From Rhynchopus sp. YZ270_cl-10 (taxonomy: Eukaryota > Euglenozoa > Diplonemea > Diplonemida > Diplonemidae): DNA of 64,000 bases. The translations under genes were made by a program, and so were the position numbers. Where the stretch lies: positions 186,001 to 250,000 of the forward strand of contig OZ037908.1 of the NCBI GenBank assembly GCA_964035575.1. The letters run 5' to 3'. Of this stretch, positions 51,278 to 62,032 are shown in pieces. Every line of letters begins with the position of its first letter. The first letter of the stretch is position 1. The notes under the pieces were generated by a model. It searched no databases. It was not told where the DNA came from and saw nothing but the letters and a program-made list of their open reading frames with translations.

Positions 51278-53423
51278 TAAAAAATTGCGCGGGGTGGGGA
51301 GGGGAGAGAGAAATTATAAGGGGGGTGTGGGGAAAGTGCTTTTGTTGTTACAAAAAAAGGAAGAAAAAAAAATCGTTGCGTGCCACACATGAGTGGCAAA
51401 GGGGGGTTTTTGGGTCTCAGACCACTGGAATTCATCAAATGGAGGAACCTTGGAAGAGGCTCGGAATATTCTATTAGGGAGGGTTGCGTATGGTAGAACC
51501 AATAGAAGGCTGTTGCGGTGCACATAGGTGGTGTGGTGCACATAGGTGGTGTGGTGCCCAAAATAAATGTACAGTTTGGTGCTCCTGACGACCCCATATT
51601 GCGTACTTCTTGCGTAGTTGTTGCGTACTTGGTATTTTGGATTTCTGGGGTGCAGTTTTAATTTAATTTGGGGTGTTCTCAACCAAATAACACAAACAAA
51701 CAAAGAGAAATCGATGAAAGTTGGTTTCCGGTTGTTGAGATCAGTTGGCGGACAACAAAAAAAAATACACAACAAAAAAAAAAAGTTCTGCAAAAACACT
51801 CTCACACGCAAACACCTCTCCCTTGCCCAAGAGAACAACAAAACGTTTATGGTCACTGAGAAAACAAGACATGCCACACACAAAAAAAGAAGAAAAAAAA
51901 AGAAAATAAAAACCTTGAAACAAAGGAGTGCAAAACTTCCGTGGGCACAGGCAGCATTTTTTTATACTACCCCTGAACAGATTACATCTGCCTCCGTTTG
52001 CCTCTGCCGCATATATCTTTGAACGAGGGGAGGAGGGTGTACGATACCCACATCCACACAGGAACTTCTCTCGGAAAAACACAAGGACGTCACCCCTTTC
52101 TGGAGAGAAAGGGTAAAGAGAGAGGGAGAGAGAGAAAAAGAGCAATATCCTTTCAGGTCCTGCTAGTGGTCTCTCGCTTCAGGTGGGCGGTGATGAATCG
52201 AAAACAAAAGGGAGGTGAAATAAACTTGAACACTCGCAATAGCTCCTCACCTCAAGGGGGAAAAAAAATACACATAAAAATCGGAAGAGTAAGAAATAAT
52301 TTGGTATGGCAGATAAAGGGGTGAATCACATTATTAAATGCAAGCGTTTTTTTTTTTACCAACATTTTTTGACTACGTTCTATTTCCAGAAATGCTGTCC
52401 CGCCCCCACCACCCCATGAGTACCACGAGGGGAAGGGAACACGGCCACACTGTAAGGAGAAATTTCAAAAATAGTAGGATCGGTAGGTAAGTAAAAGGAA
52501 AAAAGGTTTTTTTCGTTGATTGCACAATCCTCCTGTTTGAGGGATGATTGGCGACCGTACCGGTAATACTATTTCCCCTTTAAAGCAAGCTTCGTAGGAA
52601 TAAAAAAAGAAAAAAAGAAAAAAAAAAGGGGGTTTTGTACATTTGGCACTACTGCCTCTGCGAACTTCGTTACCTCAATGTATTTAGACTTGAAATACAA
52701 AGTTTTCTCGTGACAGCGTACCATGGTGAACCATACATAAAAAAAAAGAGTAGTTGAAACGTGCTAAAACGCGGCTCGGTCGAGTTCATGCAATAAAAAT
52801 AATAAAAGATATCGTTTGGACCTCGCCCTCTTTACTGCCAGAGTAGCTTCTCCTTTGCGACGGCGAGCAGCTGTAGGTGTGTATGTAAGGTAAAAAAACA
52901 GAATAATTTGTTTCGATCTTAGACGACTATCATGGGAAAGCAGAGAAGCCACAATTTTTCTTCGCAGGCAAAATTTATAACAAGGAGGAGAGGGAGGGAA
53001 AAAACGCGATCCTCCAGGTCGAAGATCTTGAGAGCACTGAAAAACAGAAAAAAAGGAGGGGGGGGCTCCCTAAAAAGGAGTATTTTGGATAAAAAGGTTC
53101 AAAAAGCGCGTGGTTTCTGGGTCAAAAAAGAGGGAAAAAATAGTGAGGGGAGTTGGGTCCAGTCATAGGGGGTATAGCATATTTTTTGGAAAATTCTTCA
53201 AAAAAACAACGATTTTTGCTGGGCACAATGCAAATTTCAGAAAAATCCCAATTTTCGACTGGTTGAGCAAATTATGGCCCACCCACCCCGATTGTGTGTC
53301 AAAAACAGACTTCAGAATGTTTCTAGAAAGTATTGCCCTTATCAGAGGGCGCAGTACAGAACGCGATTTAATTGGGGTCAAACGCCGAAGGAACAGGAAG
53401 CATGCAGTATGGCGAGAGAATAA

Positions 53424-53600
53424 AAGTAGCGCACCGTACGCCTTCGGCGCAAGCTTGCAACCCACCCTTCGCGTGACATAGTTTGGCACTAAAAACGTGC
53501 AATTTGAGCGCAATTTTTAGAAATGTTGCGTACCGTTGCTTCGCCATGGGTGCCATGACCGCCGTTTCTTTTGTAAATGTATTGAGATTACTGATACTGC
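53424..53600 (+). repeat. GCGTACCG dispersed repeat, copy 3
   Basis: AAAAGTAGCGCACCGTACGC at the start, TGTTGCGTACCGTTGCTTCG in the middle, and a tail CCGTTTCTTTTGTAAATG, ATTACTGATA. Confidence 0.65.
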
Positions 53601-54838
53601 GTGTGCCCATTGCAAATATCAATGTAGTGTCGAACTCCGCAGTAGGATAATCGAGGAATTCTCACATTCTGCCGGAGGCCCGAACGAGCTGGGTTGGGCT
53701 CGACCGAGTAATGACCGAGTTTCAGCGAAAACCCCCAAAACCTATATTCCCCTGGGGTTTAGTTCTGCGATAGATGAGAAGTGTAAAAAAACACCACTAT
53801 TCTGCCTCAGTACAGGTCCCAACCTGCTTGTTCGTTTTCTTTTCCGACGGTCACTCAATTTTTCGACTCGCTGCGCTCGCGGACAAACCATCAACCCCCC
53901 ACGATTTCCTAAAAACCCGAAAGTTAGCGTCAGGCCTGCGCGGGAAAATCTCAAAAACAGGAGAGGAAAATAAAACGAAAAAAAATCTCGGATTTTCAGC
54001 GAAAATAAGGATCCACCCTGCACCGGGAAGAGGAGAAAGGTATCGCTGCCGCCTCGTCGCAAAATCGTTAGTGCGTTCGCACTGCTCACACTTGTACTGA
54101 ACACGTAAATGCCAGACGTCGCCCGTGTTCCACGTCACGTCGATAAAATCCTTCACCGATGTGTACGCACAGCCGATGCTGGACACCGTAGTGTTCTGCT
54201 GCATGAGGTATGATGCCGCATGATGGCAAGGAACAACGCTGCAAGCACAATAACATCCACATTTAACATTCCAGTTCGGTATGACCAAGAGCTCCGAACT
54301 GCGCCGCAGGCCCCCAATTGCATAGGGGGGTCTGGGGGGCGCTTTTTTTTTTGGACTTTCGGGCCAGAAAAACCGAAAATTTGGGTTGAAATGGGCATTT
54401 TCCTAAGTAAAAACCACGAAATTTCGGGTGCGCGAAACCACGTTTTAGACCCCCACAGATGCTCAAAAGTGTCAAATTCTGGTTTTAACGGCCTCAAATC
54501 GTCGAAATTAGCCCTATACAGAGATTTATACACCATAGTAGAACTGAGGCTGAACCTCAGTTTTGAAAAAAAAAAAAAACTTTTGCAGATTTGGAGAAAA
54601 AGTTTTTTGCGTTTTTTTGGGGAACTGGGTTGCTGACCGCACCATGAAATCCCGTACCATACAGGCTGTACCCAATTTTTTTTGCCTGCGGCGCCATTTT
54701 TCCTTTTTTGCTCCGCAAAAAAGGGTTCGTTGAGTGACTCTGTCGTGTAAAAGGCTAGATTTTTACACCGTACCCCAATTTTTTTTTCGCCTGCGGCGCC
54801 ATTTTATATTATTTTCTTTTTGCTCCGCAAAAAGAAAT

Positions 54839-55060
54839 AGAGCCACGTCCTGATATGGACGTGGAAAATTGCATCCGGGTGCCCTTTGTGGCACTCCTCC
54901 TGAAGGGGTGAAAGGTGCTGGGAATGCTACCCTGGGTGCTGAAGTCAGGCACGGTACATGTGTGGAGGGACCTGCAGGAGCCCTAGCCAGTGAAGCCCTA
55001 AGGCCCTAGGAAACTAGCCGGTGGCCGGGAACCCTCCCTGGGCAGTACAACGATGATACT
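54839..55060. other. GC-rich structured island of unknown nature
   Basis: A 220-bp GC-rich block in AT-tract sequence. It opens with a perfect hairpin CCACGTCC, loop TGATAT, GGACGTGG, then GGGTGCC/GGCACTC pairs and several GCCCTA/TAGGGC-like pairings. No long frame, no tRNA boxes. It could be a structured RNA gene or the GC-rich head of a retroposon. Confidence 0.4.
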
Positions 55061-55651
55061 TCAATCTTAAGTTCATTTCTTCCAAAAAAAGCCCCTCCGT
55101 GCCTCCAGCCCCCTCAGGAACAGCAACCTCACTTTTTTTGCACTTTTGGTAAGGAAAAAAATCGTATATAATAGCCTGGCCCTATATAGGCGGAAAAAAA
55201 AATTTGCGAGAGTCCCTTTCTATAAGTCAAAATAGCTGGAAAGTGGGGCGGGAGGGTCCGTAGTCCGAGGGTCCCTAAAACATTCGAAAACATTTTTTTC
55301 CCGGCTATTTTTCAGTTTTTGCTGGGGAAAAACATTTTTTTCCCCTTTGTATCTCAGTTTTGGCAAAGGTAAAAAACACTTTTTGAACTTTTTTGCGATT
55401 TTTTAACATGTTTTAGGGAGCCCCCGGGGGAAAAAAAAAACAGTTACAATTATCCCAAGCCTCTAAAGTTAGTAGTTTAGTCACGGAGGGATGAAAAAAG
55501 CAAAAATGTAAGGTGTCGCCCTCTGGACCCAGGCGAAGTCCTTGACAGGTTCTGGGAAGCTGAGACAAACACAGAACACGCCAGCAGGGACACCATATCC
55601 ACCCAACTGATGACCTCCACACCCACCACCCACATGAAGCCCATAGCATAC

Positions 55652-58600
55652 CTGATCCACAGAGGGCACGTCGTTCACCACACTACCGTAGTCCTGTCCG
55701 AGCTCTTGCCACTGGGGGAATTTGATGCCAACTCCTGTGCAATCCACTTGGAAAGTCTTGTTCGGCGCAAAGAAAGTGTTTTCGTGGGTCTGTGGGTTAA
55801 CGCAGTGTTATATGTGGCCAATGGCCAGGGAATTAAAAAGAGTGCAGCATTGATTTAGTTAACGCAAAATACCCTGGGTAATTTATTTGAAAACGTAATT
55901 GTATTAGTGTAGCCACCCTGGAGTGTGCTTCACTATTTTATTTTATTTTTGACACACACACACACGCACACACACAACTCAAAGAACCAAAGGTTGGGAG
56001 AAAAGAGTCACAAACTTCCCGTCGTTGCCTATCCTTTACCATACCCTGTACACTGTAGTCGGCAGGTTCCCTGTGGTGCACTTGCTAAAGCTGTACGGAA
56101 TGCCGTCCACGTTAAGACACTGGTTGCTGTGGTAGTACTGGTTCGCGAAGACCCCGTTATCGTCTGTCTGGCACCTTCTGTTGCCCTATTGTGTGTGGTG
56201 TGTGTTTGTCTCTCAAACTTAAATTATTGTAATGCGTGACCTGGAAGTTCAGCTTTGTATTTTTTTCATTATTCCTTCGTACGAATCTCCAATGTAAAAT
56301 GGTAGCCAGCTTCCTGTGCACGGCTGCTGGGGGAAAAAAAGAGTGGTTGAAACCGTGTCCACGCCTATACAGTGTGAGAGCCTTCAATCTGAAGACGCTG
56401 AAGACCTCGTTTATGTCTCTGAAGAACAGTGAGAACAGATACAAAGAGGAAGAGAGAACCGTATGCAGCAGAGCTGTCTTTAACGAAGAAGAAGCAGAGG
56501 AAGAACCTCAAACTTCCAGCAACAGCAACAACGACGTCAAAGCTGCACCCAGAAGCAAGAAGCTGTGATCGCGATGCATACCTGTGAGCGGTTCGGGATG
56601 CCCGGGTAGATGATGAGGTTGTGGTCGCAGGACTTGGAGTTGCCAAGGAAGTTCTTGCAGCCACCCCAGGCCATGACGTTGGACGAGTCGTTGTAGAACT
56701 GACTCCCGTCGTCGTGGTCGATGGTCCAGACACCGTTGTAGCCGTTGATGAAGAAGTTGTTGCGGATGTACGACTGCGCCTTGATCATCGACGCCCCAGG
56801 CACGTTGCACTTCTGCTCAAGGGTGAAGCCGTCGTCAACACCACTGCGCGTCAGGTACGGCTCTCTGTCCCAGCTGTTGAAGGGCCCGTGGTCGCCTGTC
56901 TCGCGCACGTGGTTGAACAGAAGGTTCTCCTTCATGTCGTGCCCGCCACCAAAGCCGTCGTTGAAGTTGAACCCCGCACGCGGCCCGTTGTAGCAGAGGT
57001 TGCCCTGGAGGGTCGTGTTCGCAGAGAGGGACTGGAAGAAGCACGACGTCTGCTTCCCGTACACACCGTACTCGTGCATGTGGTTCAGGGCCACAGTGTT
57101 GTTCATCGGGTACGTGGCAGCTGTCCCGTCCAAGCGGTCCGTGCGCCCAAGCGCCACCACGGCAGAGTCGCCTGTGAAGAGGAACTCGTTGCTCCCGACA
57201 TACGAAAACGTCACGTTGTTCGACAGGAACACTGCGTTCCCGCCTGTCTCGAAGAACTCACAGCCAACAATGCGCACCCGTGTCGCGTCCTCAACGAAGA
57301 CAGCGCCGCCCCTGTGGATGCTCCAGTCGCCGCCACTCGGCACCTCGTACTGCTCAAGAAACGTTGCGCGTGTCTGTGTGAAGGTGATGCCCGCAAGCGT
57401 GATGTCGCTTGCAACACGCTCGCCCTCACCACCACGGATGCGGACAACCGTGTCGAGAAGCGGCACCACCACATCCGAGGCACTAAGGGACTGCGGCGTC
57501 GCTGTTGCGTTTGGGTACAGGTACAAGACCTCCTCCGCCTCGTCGTAGAACCACTCGCCCGGCACGTCGAGCTCCTCAATGATGTTCTCCACGTAGTAGT
57601 GGTTGCTCTTGATCCCAGCACCACGCCCCTCCTGGTAGCCCCCGTAGGCAAGGCGCAGGTTGTCGCCCGTACGCGACGCCACACGGAACATCCATCCCCC
57701 CCACAGCAGTGGGTGGAACATGTGCACAACCCCTGTGCTTGGGTCCGCCCACTCACGCGGCAGGTCACCAGGTGCTGCGGAGAACTCAGCAGGACGCTTG
57801 AAGGGACTTCCGAACATTGCGTACAGCGAGTTGTTCGACCATCCCATCCCCGCAATGGGTTTGTTGTACACAGGGTGTCCCGCTGGTGGGTCGTAGATTG
57901 TGTACTTGTAGTCCCCGTACGTCGTGCACTGCGGACACCCCACTGTTGGCGACTCCCCACGGTTCTGCCCGTACGAAAGGTTTGCGACAATCGTGCCCTC
58001 AGGCTGCATCTCTGACCCATTCGCAGCAACAAGCCACGCCGTGCAGTTCTCGTTTGCGTACTGCGCTTTCGAAAAGCAGTGTCCGCCTGTGGTCTGCGGG
58101 TTCCCGTTTGGGTAGCGTGCACGCACCATGCGTGTCCTGTTCACGAACAGCTGGTTCACAACGTCAGGCCCAAGGGACGCACTCCTGTGCGGGAGAGACA
58201 CCTTGGTCTTGAACACCGCACAGTTCGCACGCAGTGTGCTGCACTCCCACTCTGCACCCTTCAGGCTCCGCCCCCCAGAGAACGTCACCTCCTCCTTCTC
58301 GTACGACGCAATCGTCAGGTTCGCGTCCGCCGCATTCAGCTCAAGTGTGCTGCTGAAGAGGTACACACCACCACGCACGAAGATCGTGGGCTTGAGGAGG
58401 CTCTTCGCACGCAGCTGCTGCACAGCGTGGTGCACGGACGCCCAGGGGGCCGCAAGCGAGCCGTCGTTCGTGTCGCTGCCTGTTGTTGCGACGTAGAACG
58501 CTTCTGCGCTGTGTGCGTGTGTGTGGCGCATGGCCGCTTCTGTCTCACGTGCGGGGCGTGCACGTGGCACAGTGGCACCGCCACACTCCTTTATGCGCAG

Positions 58601-58762
58601 TGCGTCGTACACTGCCGCACCGTCCCTGCTTGGCACCTCTGGGTTCCGGTCTGAGTACTCCAAAGCCAGCTTGTGCAGCGCACACTCCAGCTCAGCCATG
58701 TTCGAGGGCACGGGTGGTACTTGCGCCACAATCAGCGGACATAACAACAACAGCGCTTTCAT
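55652..58762 (-). CDS. Secreted right-handed beta-helix protein, at least three exons, 3' end unresolved
   Basis: Exon 1 58762-56582 starts with a signal peptide (M-K-A-L-L-L-L-C-P-L-I-V-A). Then come F-Y-V-A-T-T-G-S-D-T-N-D-G, the typical opening of right-handed parallel beta-helix proteins, and many N-x-T/S sites. Exon 1 ends P-N-R-S-Q before GTATGC. Exon 2 (56185-56045) encodes C-Q-T-D-D-N-G-V-F-A-N-Q and a Cys pair; exon 3 (55789-55652) encodes T-F-F-A-P-N-K-T-F and W-Q-E-L-G-Q-D-Y-G-S-V-V. All joins are phase 0. After exon 3 GTATGC follows again; the last exon lies below 55652, but I could not choose among acceptors near 55570. Extracellular, probably a polysaccharide-binding protein or a lyase; no catalytic residues assigned. 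Confidence 0.85.
55790..56044 (-). other. Intron 2 of the beta-helix gene
   Basis: 255 nt. Donor TACAGG then GTATGG; acceptor TTAACCCACAG then ACCCAC. Phase 0. It includes a TAGTGTAG module (55901-55936) and a CA-rich run. Confidence 0.75.
55901..55936 (+). repeat. TAGTGTAG module inside an intron
   Basis: GTATTAGTGTAGCCACCCTG, then GAGTGTGCTTCACTAT and a T-rich tail; antisense to the host gene. Confidence 0.55.
56186..56581 (-). other. Intron 1 of the beta-helix gene
   Basis: 396 nt. Donor CACAG then GTATGC; acceptor CACACAATAG then GGC. Splicing here keeps phase 0 and links two stretches that both code convincingly, while unspliced translation ends 14 residues after the donor. Confidence 0.8.
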
Positions 58763-59019
58763 ATTGAACCCAGACCTGTGGTGTGGTGTGATGTAAAAAT
58801 ATGACTCCAGTTCTCAACACTTGACAATGTGCGTATTAACACCACTACGCAATCTCCTACTTAGTTGTGCTCCTTTGTAGCAGTGGACGAGGTTGGGAGT
58901 TAGGAGGCTTGGAAAAGACAACTCCATAGCTATGCGCTTTGGCTGCAATATGTATCGTCTCGGTAGACCGTAAGGTCGTTCATCATGTACTTCTCAGAAG
59001 GGTCCTTGCTTGCAGCACT

Positions 59020-60756
59020 TCAGAAGCTCTTCAGTTCAGTAAGTGGTGATACCAAGGCCACACTCAGGAGCCCGCCCTTGACTGTAGAAGGATGCACGTT
59101 CAACGGGAGCCGTTCACAAGGACAACCCTGTGCAGCCTCTTCAACCGCTGCTGCAGACACATCGCCTTTCAGGTACTTCCGCACTGTTGTGTTGTAGTTC
59201 TCCCACTCACTGTTCTTCCCGATCTGGTACATCCACTCCCCAGTCGCATGGTCAGCTTGTTCGATGCCGGGCAGAAGCTCGGCAACCACTTCAGGTGTGT
59301 CAGAGGTTGCAGACACTTCCACCTTGCACGGAATCAGGCGCATCTCGTGTTCACACTCAGCATCGCTGAAGCACACACGGTTGCAGAGCACATCGCAGCC
59401 AAGGATACGTCCTGCACGTTCCATCCCATGCACGTCACGCACAAGTGTGCCCACCATACTGAAGCGGCGCATCACTTCACACCCCATGTCACCACGAAGC
59501 ACTTTCCCAGTTGCAACACCGATGTTCACCTGTGACGGCTTGGAGTCCTGCAAGAGCATCGTTGCTGTGTGCAGTGCTGAGGTGGCGTGGTTTACACACT
59601 GCCTTGACGTGTTGAACGAGCAGTGGATTCTGTCACCGACGAACACATCCACCATCCCACGGTATGACTCTGTTGCCTGCAACGTCTTCAGAAGAAGAGT
59701 TGTGAAGAAGGAGGAGAAGTGTGCACTGTCCTGCTCTACCAGACGCAACGTGTCTTTCATGTTCACCGTCAGCAGAGTCGCCTTCACGGACGTGAGCCCC
59801 AAAGCAATGTGTCGCACAATCGTTTCATAAGGAGTGCTTGCACCTGAATAAGACGACACTGACGACACTGTGACACTCATTTCCGCATCTTCCTTGTCTT
59901 CATCTACTGCTTCATCCCCAAGCAAGCAGGTCTGCGGCAGGTACGCTTTGTACGACCGCAGGTTCTTCTCCAACGCACGCAGTGCCACCGTCATGCCCTG
60001 AGGCAGCTCATGTTCATGCTCCTCCAGCAGCTCCGCCACCTTCTCCACATCATACCTTGCCAGGAGCGACGCAATCTCCTGCACAGCGCTGATCGTCTTC
60101 TCCATTGATGCCTGCTCCTTCAGCACCTCACGTGCAAAGCCACGTGTTGCGATGAAGTCAATCACGAAGACAGTCACACCTACAAGCATCTTGTTCGAAG
60201 GGAAGGGCTGTGCACACGGCATCTCCCCACACTCGCGTGCCTTGCTGTGATAGTACTCCCTGCCGTACTCACCCTCCTGAGGTGGCAACCCGGGCAGGTC
60301 GTACAGACCAAACCTGAAGCTCTCCTCAACACCAAGCAGTACCAACCACATCACCACAAACCCCACGAGACCTAAGGTGTACCACGTGGGCACACGCATC
60401 ACAAGCAGCATGTCGATAATTAGGACCATAACTGGCCAGCGGTCATCTGATAAGGTACGCCGTTCCAAATCCCACAGCAGAATGCCAGCTCCCATCAGGT
60501 ACATCGAACACACAACAATCCCTGTGTGCAAGGAAACCTTGCAGAGCACGGCACTCATCCCGATGAAGCAGGCAATCGCGATCAGTGCTGAGCCTGCCAG
60601 CGACGCAGCCATCTGCGAACGCATTGAAAACACAAAGCCCCCCAGAGTGCCGAAGAACCCAATAGCTTCGCAGAGGAGAAACCGTGTACGTCGCTCTGTC
60701 TCTTTCTTGCCTAGTGTCCCGTCCAAGGAGACTGCGCCTTTCAGATACTGCATCAT
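59020..60756 (-). CDS. Membrane protein with degenerate class III cyclase domain (paralog 5)
   Basis: 578 residues from the first ATG at 60756; the frame is open further upstream without another ATG. It keeps the S-L-D-G-T-L motif, about six membrane spans, the two-Cys loop (C-G-E-M-P-C) and the E-Q-A-S-M-E-K-T-I linker, then one cyclase-fold domain of the same type as paralog 1. In it L-T-V-N-M replaces F-T-D-I, G-D-R is retained, and M-V-G-T-L-V-R-D-V lacks the catalytic Asn and Arg. Probably catalytically inactive on its own. It lies 41 kb from the tandem array but on the same strand, and probably represents the parent form of the C-terminal half found in paralog 1. Confidence 0.88.
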   Translation of the reverse strand: MMQYLKGAVSLDGTLGKKETERRTRFLLCEAIGFFGTLGGFVFSMRSQMAASLAGSALIAIACFIGMSAVLCKVSLHTGIVVCSMYLMGAGILLWDLERRTLSDDRWPVMVLIIDMLLVMRVPTWYTLGLVGFVVMWLVLLGVEESFRFGLYDLPGLPPQEGEYGREYYHSKARECGEMPCAQPFPSNKMLVGVTVFVIDFIATRGFAREVLKEQASMEKTISAVQEIASLLARYDVEKVAELLEEHEHELPQGMTVALRALEKNLRSYKAYLPQTCLLGDEAVDEDKEDAEMSVTVSSVSSYSGASTPYETIVRHIALGLTSVKATLLTVNMKDTLRLVEQDSAHFSSFFTTLLLKTLQATESYRGMVDVFVGDRIHCSFNTSRQCVNHATSALHTATMLLQDSKPSQVNIGVATGKVLRGDMGCEVMRRFSMVGTLVRDVHGMERAGRILGCDVLCNRVCFSDAECEHEMRLIPCKVEVSATSDTPEVVAELLPGIEQADHATGEWMYQIGKNSEWENYNTTVRKYLKGDVSAAAVEEAAQGCPCERLPLNVHPSTVKGGLLSVALVSPLTELKSF

Positions 60757-61139
60757 CCTCTTTGTGGATATACCCTTGTGTAACCCCTGTGTGTTTGTAT
60801 GATCAAAAGACAGAATATCCTCAGAGGGGGGTAGCTCTGGACAACAGTGATGGGGTGAAGAGGGTTCTTTTGAGTACAATTCTTCCAGTACCACTTAGTT
60901 TTGCGAATCCTAAACACTCTCTGCTGTTTCGTGTGGTTGATTAGTGAGATCGTCCAGCACAAAACGGAATCGATCGTTAAAGATCTTAACCTAGTTAAAA
61001 CATACGTGTGGTCACAGAACTCAACGTTGAGCATTGTTTCGCGCCCAGCTGGTTGTTGTCCCCGCAACGCGAGGCGGCTCTCATATTTGCCGCGAAAATC
61101 GGTCCAAAAACGCTCAAAATTGGCCCATGCGCTACATTT
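60757..61139. other. Upstream region of cyclase paralog 5
   Basis: No repeats or genes recognised. There is no second ATG frame of note. Confidence 0.4.
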
Positions 61140-61540
61140 CCTAAACACTGGTGTTTAGGTTTTTACTGTTGCTGCCCCCACACCCCCCCCCACCCTAGCT
61201 ACCCCCACCCCCCGGGGGGGATACCCCAAAAATGACCATTTCGCGAAAATACGCCAAAGTTCCTTAACACTCTGTGTTAAGGTTTTTAAGGTTGCTTTTG
61301 CTGCGTACCCCTGTCCCTATCCCCAACCCCCCCACCCCCAGACGGGGTACCCCAAAAAATGACATTTCTCGCAGAGGCGCCAAAGTGTAAGATTTTTTCG
61401 GCATTGGAAAGATAGGGCCAAAAATCGAGTTATTACTAAATCAGATCGCTGAGAGATTAGTTTTTAATTCCTATTTTCGTGTCGCGAGTTTACGTGTAAA
61501 ATGCCTTAGAAACCGTGCGTTCCTTAAGGGTTCTTAAGGA
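61140..61540. repeat. Two ~120-bp repeats headed by hairpins, plus a third hairpin
   Basis: Copy 1 begins CCTAAACACTGGTGTTTAGG (61140), copy 2 CCTTAACACTCTGTGTTAAGG minus one (61263-61283). Each is followed by TTTTT, a C-rich stretch, GGGGTACCCC or a similar block and CCAAAAA-TGAC. A lone hairpin CCTTAAG, GGTT, CTTAAGG is at 61522. The fourth stem pair is A-T in copy 1 and T-A in copy 2. Confidence 0.65.
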
Positions 61541-61639
61541 TTCTACAGGCAAAACAGGCGTTTTGGCCAAAAACACGGTTTTTCAGGCAGGTAACCGGGT
61601 TTGCGGCTTGTGAAACGTGCCAGAGCGGTGTGAGAACCA

Positions 61640-61925
61640 TGCGTGGCGGTTTGTAACCACTCGTTGCGTACACATAGCTACGTGCACATCGGTTGCGTTA
61701 TGTTGCATGCGTTGTGTTTGCTGTGTAGACATCGTTACGTACAGAGCACAACGTGTAGAGTTTTTTTGTTGCGTTGGTTGTGTTTGGTCGGGAACGTTCG
61801 CATCGTTGCGTACACAGCGGTTCCGTTACGTTCGATGCGTTACGTTACGTTCGATGCGTTCAGATCGGTGCGTTACGTTACGTTCGATGGCACTGAACCA
61901 TGCCGTTTGGATCGATGCGTTCAGA
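61640..61925. repeat. GTTGCGTACA/CGATGCGTTACGTT low-complexity repeat
   Basis: Repeated GCGTTACGTTCGATGCG and related words, not a clean tandem array. Frames here are not convincing. Confidence 0.5.
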
Positions 61926-62032
61926 TTGTTTTCGTTTCCTTCCACCGTTTGCCCCTTTCCCCCTTTCCCTTTTCCCTCTTTTCCCCTATCTTTTATCCCC
62001 TTCCCTTTTTAAAGAAAAATTTAAAGAAAAAC

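Larger units (their letters stand above)
51044..55651. other. Repeat-rich spacer between NYN and beta-helix genes
   Basis: Holds a TAGTGTAG module (51071), a 120-bp repeat (51163), a partial head of the same repeat (52690), the GCGTACCG repeat (53424), the GGGGAACTGGG element end (54619), two inverted copies of the GGCGCC/GGAGCAAAA segment and a GC-rich island (54839-55060). A frame at 53990-54288 (minus) has some coding look but no clear family. Confidence 0.45.

Noticed and set aside
53851-54288. Minus-strand frame with several Cys and a possible signal peptide in another frame
   Set aside because: Coding look is partial, the right half runs into repeats and no splice pair gave a convincing protein.
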